A stretch of DNA of 64,000 bases from Taenia hydatigena (lineage: Eukaryota > Platyhelminthes > Cestoda > Cyclophyllidea > Taeniidae): assembly GCA_036345935.2 (NCBI GenBank), contig JADWOT020000008.1:1720387-1784386 (forward strand). Reading direction: 5' to 3'. The notes under the pieces are model-generated. The model worked only from the letters and a program-made list of their open reading frames with translations. It searched no databases and was not told where the DNA came from. A program made the position numbers and the translations under genes. This document shows positions 61,605 to 64,000 of the stretch, one piece after another. Position 1 is the first letter of the stretch, and each line of letters opens with the position of its first letter.

Positions 61605-63247
61605 CATACAGATTTATTCCTCTAGCGCTGATAGAGGCCATCCCATATCTTACTATTAATGCGATATGGATCCACCGTTTTGTCTCAAGCAATATGGATG
61701 TCTCCGGGTAATTAATCTTCTCGTGATGGGGCTAAAAGCACAAATAGGAGGAGAATGAAGAAGTCTTCGCATTGTGCACATCGTCTATAAATATCTTATT
61801 TAAAAATCATGCTCAGTTGTTTGAGCCGGCATCCGAATCGAAATCAATGTTAATAGAGATGCGACTTAATGGAGAATGCTAAAAATGCAGATAGCGCTGT
61901 CATTTACCGGCTGCTACATTATCTGTGGTGCTATATTACCACCTGAAGTAAAGTCTGCCACATAAATTTAGCAAAAGCTAAAAATGCTTTATTGTTAACT
62001 TGATTTCAAACAGCTAATTTGCCAACAGATTATCAATTTTAGACTTTTAGACTTGAAAATGATGCCTAAGTCGCCTGCTAATTTCTACCAACAGGACAAA
62101 GTGCAACCTGATGCAGTGGATCGTAAAAGTCTCATCTATAAACCCACCGGTGATCAATTTCATAGGACCGCAACATTGTTTATACCAATTTTTTTGACCT
62201 TATGTGGTACGAGATTTCTTTTTTCGATAAAAACATCGTTAGCATGTTGAATATTATAAGATTTTAAAATGAAGGAGGCGCTCTCAACAATGCTATTTCT
62301 TCTCTGAATCATCTGCCACTGGATAGACCTGTCACTAGCATACTTGGGCGCAACACACACATATGCTTGGAGTTTGTTTGTGCACACTCACACTAATCAT
62401 ATGGCTGTCATCACCAACTTTGTCACGTCTTATAGTCTCGGCGTGAATTAAATAGTAAATTTTGGCTGAGCGACTAGTGGTTACGGGTATGCTCGCCTTA
62501 TCATGTTTGGTCTTGATCAACCCTACTGCAAAGTGAATTTCGCAAAGTGGAATTTGGTTTTGCAAATGTTAACATGCGAATTCATTATGGTATCACTGTA
62601 ATACAAGATAGATTGCAAAGAATGTACGAAAGATGAAGCGCATGATGTAGCACAGATCAACTTGGGCAGTTCAATTATACTAGGCGTCAGTCAATGCGTT
62701 CTCCTGAGGAGGAGCCTTAGTCTTCAAAATTTGCATTTCTTATCTTTTGCAATGATTTCGCTCCTGAATGCTCATTATGTTAACGAGTTGTGGCAATTTG
62801 GTTCGTTTGCTTGACAAACACATATGCAGTCTCCGGTTGACCTCGTCTGTCCGGTGGCACTTATTAGTTCTGAGGCGTGCTATGCAAACGTAACGAAATC
62901 CCTCTCTCTCCATCACGCACACATTCTGGTGTAGAATCATAAAAGCTCTTACCCTCTTATTGGCACTAAAAGCAATAACAGCCGTTGCCAGTCACCAACG
63001 GAGTTAGTAGTATTGTTATCTCTACACCTGGTGTTAGTGTTTGGCTGACTGGATTGCTTAGAAAAGATCATTATCGGTTATGCAGCATGCAGAATTGAGG
63101 AAACGAACATGGAAAAGTGAGGCGTTGGCTACCAGAAAATTTGTATAAGAGAGAAAGGGAGTGCTTTAGCGTCGCTCTCATACGATAGGAATAATGGCCA
63201 CTAGGCCTCGAGAATGGCTCAGTCTGATCGTCTACTGCACTGAACTA

Positions 63248-64000
63248 GCCACATTAGACCTGCTTTTATCCGTCTGCAATTAAAATGGAACCAGCTCAAT
63301 ATTGACTTTTCCAACTTCGTCGCATTACTGAGGCACTCCTGCTTGGCATGTATAAAATTACTAAACCGAAGACGACGAGGTCGAATATTAATCCAATTTG
63401 TGACAGTGGTTCCCATGTTTTCAGCATCAACACCGCGATGAAGCATATCGCATCTCCTCGACCAAAATCAGTTGGCGTATCAGAGGATAGCTTGTAAGAC
63501 CATTGACAAGAAGAGTGTCTAAACTGCTTTGATTTTCTCAAAAAGCTTGGTATTTCCTTAGAAGTAGGCCCAAATTTGCCGACTTGGTTCTTGTGGCCCA
63601 CTTCTGGGTGTTTAAGGAAATGTGTGGCTTTGGGAGGAGGCCCGATCTGTCCACACTGCATTGGTGGAGTTGCCTCAAATTAGGGCTATCAGGTCTTCCT
63701 CTGTGGGGTGCTAACACTATGAATGAGTCAGCGACTGGTATAGTGCTCATATTTTGGTGGGATATAGGGTGGTGAGAGCAAAGATACCACACTCAAGGTC
63801 TAGTCGCATTTAATGGTTCTCACTTCCATGTGTGTTGCTGTTCAAAGGTGACGCGGTTACGGAAACAGTATGGCACAAATGTAGACAATAGGCGTGAGGT
63901 GCAGCGGTATCACAAGTCACGCGATTGCATTAGAGTTAGACACTGCCTAAAAAATAGACCATATTTTCGCTGCCAATATCACCGATTTTACTTTGATGCG
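63248..64000. other. Right flank: no gene recognised
   Basis: Minus-strand frames at 63219-63446, 63296-63661 and 63538-63792 overlap in three frames, as a frameshifted old coding sequence might, but I do not recognise the product. The one at 63219 straddles the duplication breakpoint and so cannot be an old gene in full. Confidence 0.4.

Larger units (their letters stand above)
59462..63247 (-). repeat. Right arm of inverted duplication B
   Basis: Reverse complement of 53982-57767. Its outer 144 bases (63104-63247) are the mirror of the inner part of the older repeat (53982-54125), cut off at the breakpoint, so this side carries only a truncated version of it. Confidence 0.97.

Noticed and set aside
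1..64000. CRISPR array, prophage or bacterial operon
   Set aside because: No regularly spaced short direct repeats, no long intronless gene arrays and no ribosome-binding-site pattern; the sequence is eukaryotic.

Overview
The window reads as nuclear DNA from a parasitic flatworm, most likely a tapeworm. Genes are broken into short exons by small GT-AG introns of roughly 30 to 410 bases. Eukaryotic tRNA genes are present, and the one intact protein gene encodes a secreted CAP-superfamily (venom-allergen-like, VAL) protein of the type common in helminths. I see no prokaryotic operons, ribosome-binding sites or phage genes. The taxonomic call is an inference from gene style, not from a species-specific marker.

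The window is dominated by two large inverted duplications. The first has 8.3 kb arms (1-8328 and 20425-28739) around a 12.1 kb spacer. The arms are nearly identical, with three substitutions noticed plus one 40-base and one 27-base indel. Each arm carries four tRNA-type loci: a truncated tRNA-Met, a tRNA-Arg(CCU)-like gene, and an apparently intact divergent pair, tRNA-Pro(UGG) and tRNA-Arg(CCG). The spacer holds a decayed CDK1/2-like protein kinase gene on the minus strand (14122-15510), two diverged 0.57 kb direct repeats, and a tRNA-Pro-derived pseudogene whose anticodon loop reads CGA.

The middle (28.7-53.7 kb) has no gene I can name. It holds a tRNA-Leu/Ser-like element with a related neighbour that together look SINE-like, a frameshifted Ty3/gypsy reverse transcriptase remnant at 44.36-45.08 kb, other short diverged repeats, a microsatellite and a GC-rich patch.

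The second inverted duplication has 3.8 kb arms (53982-57767 and 59462-63247) around a 1.7 kb spacer. Each arm holds the same complete five-exon CAP gene with its own TATA box and poly(A) signal; the two copies face each other tail to tail and encode the same 229-residue protein. The outer breakpoint of this duplication falls inside an older, diverged inverted copy of the CAP gene's upstream region, so at least two rounds of inverted duplication are stacked here.

The most notable feature is this pair of fold-back duplications in one 64 kb window. They may be real recent rearrangements or assembly artefacts. The older diverged repeat is real sequence history in either case.
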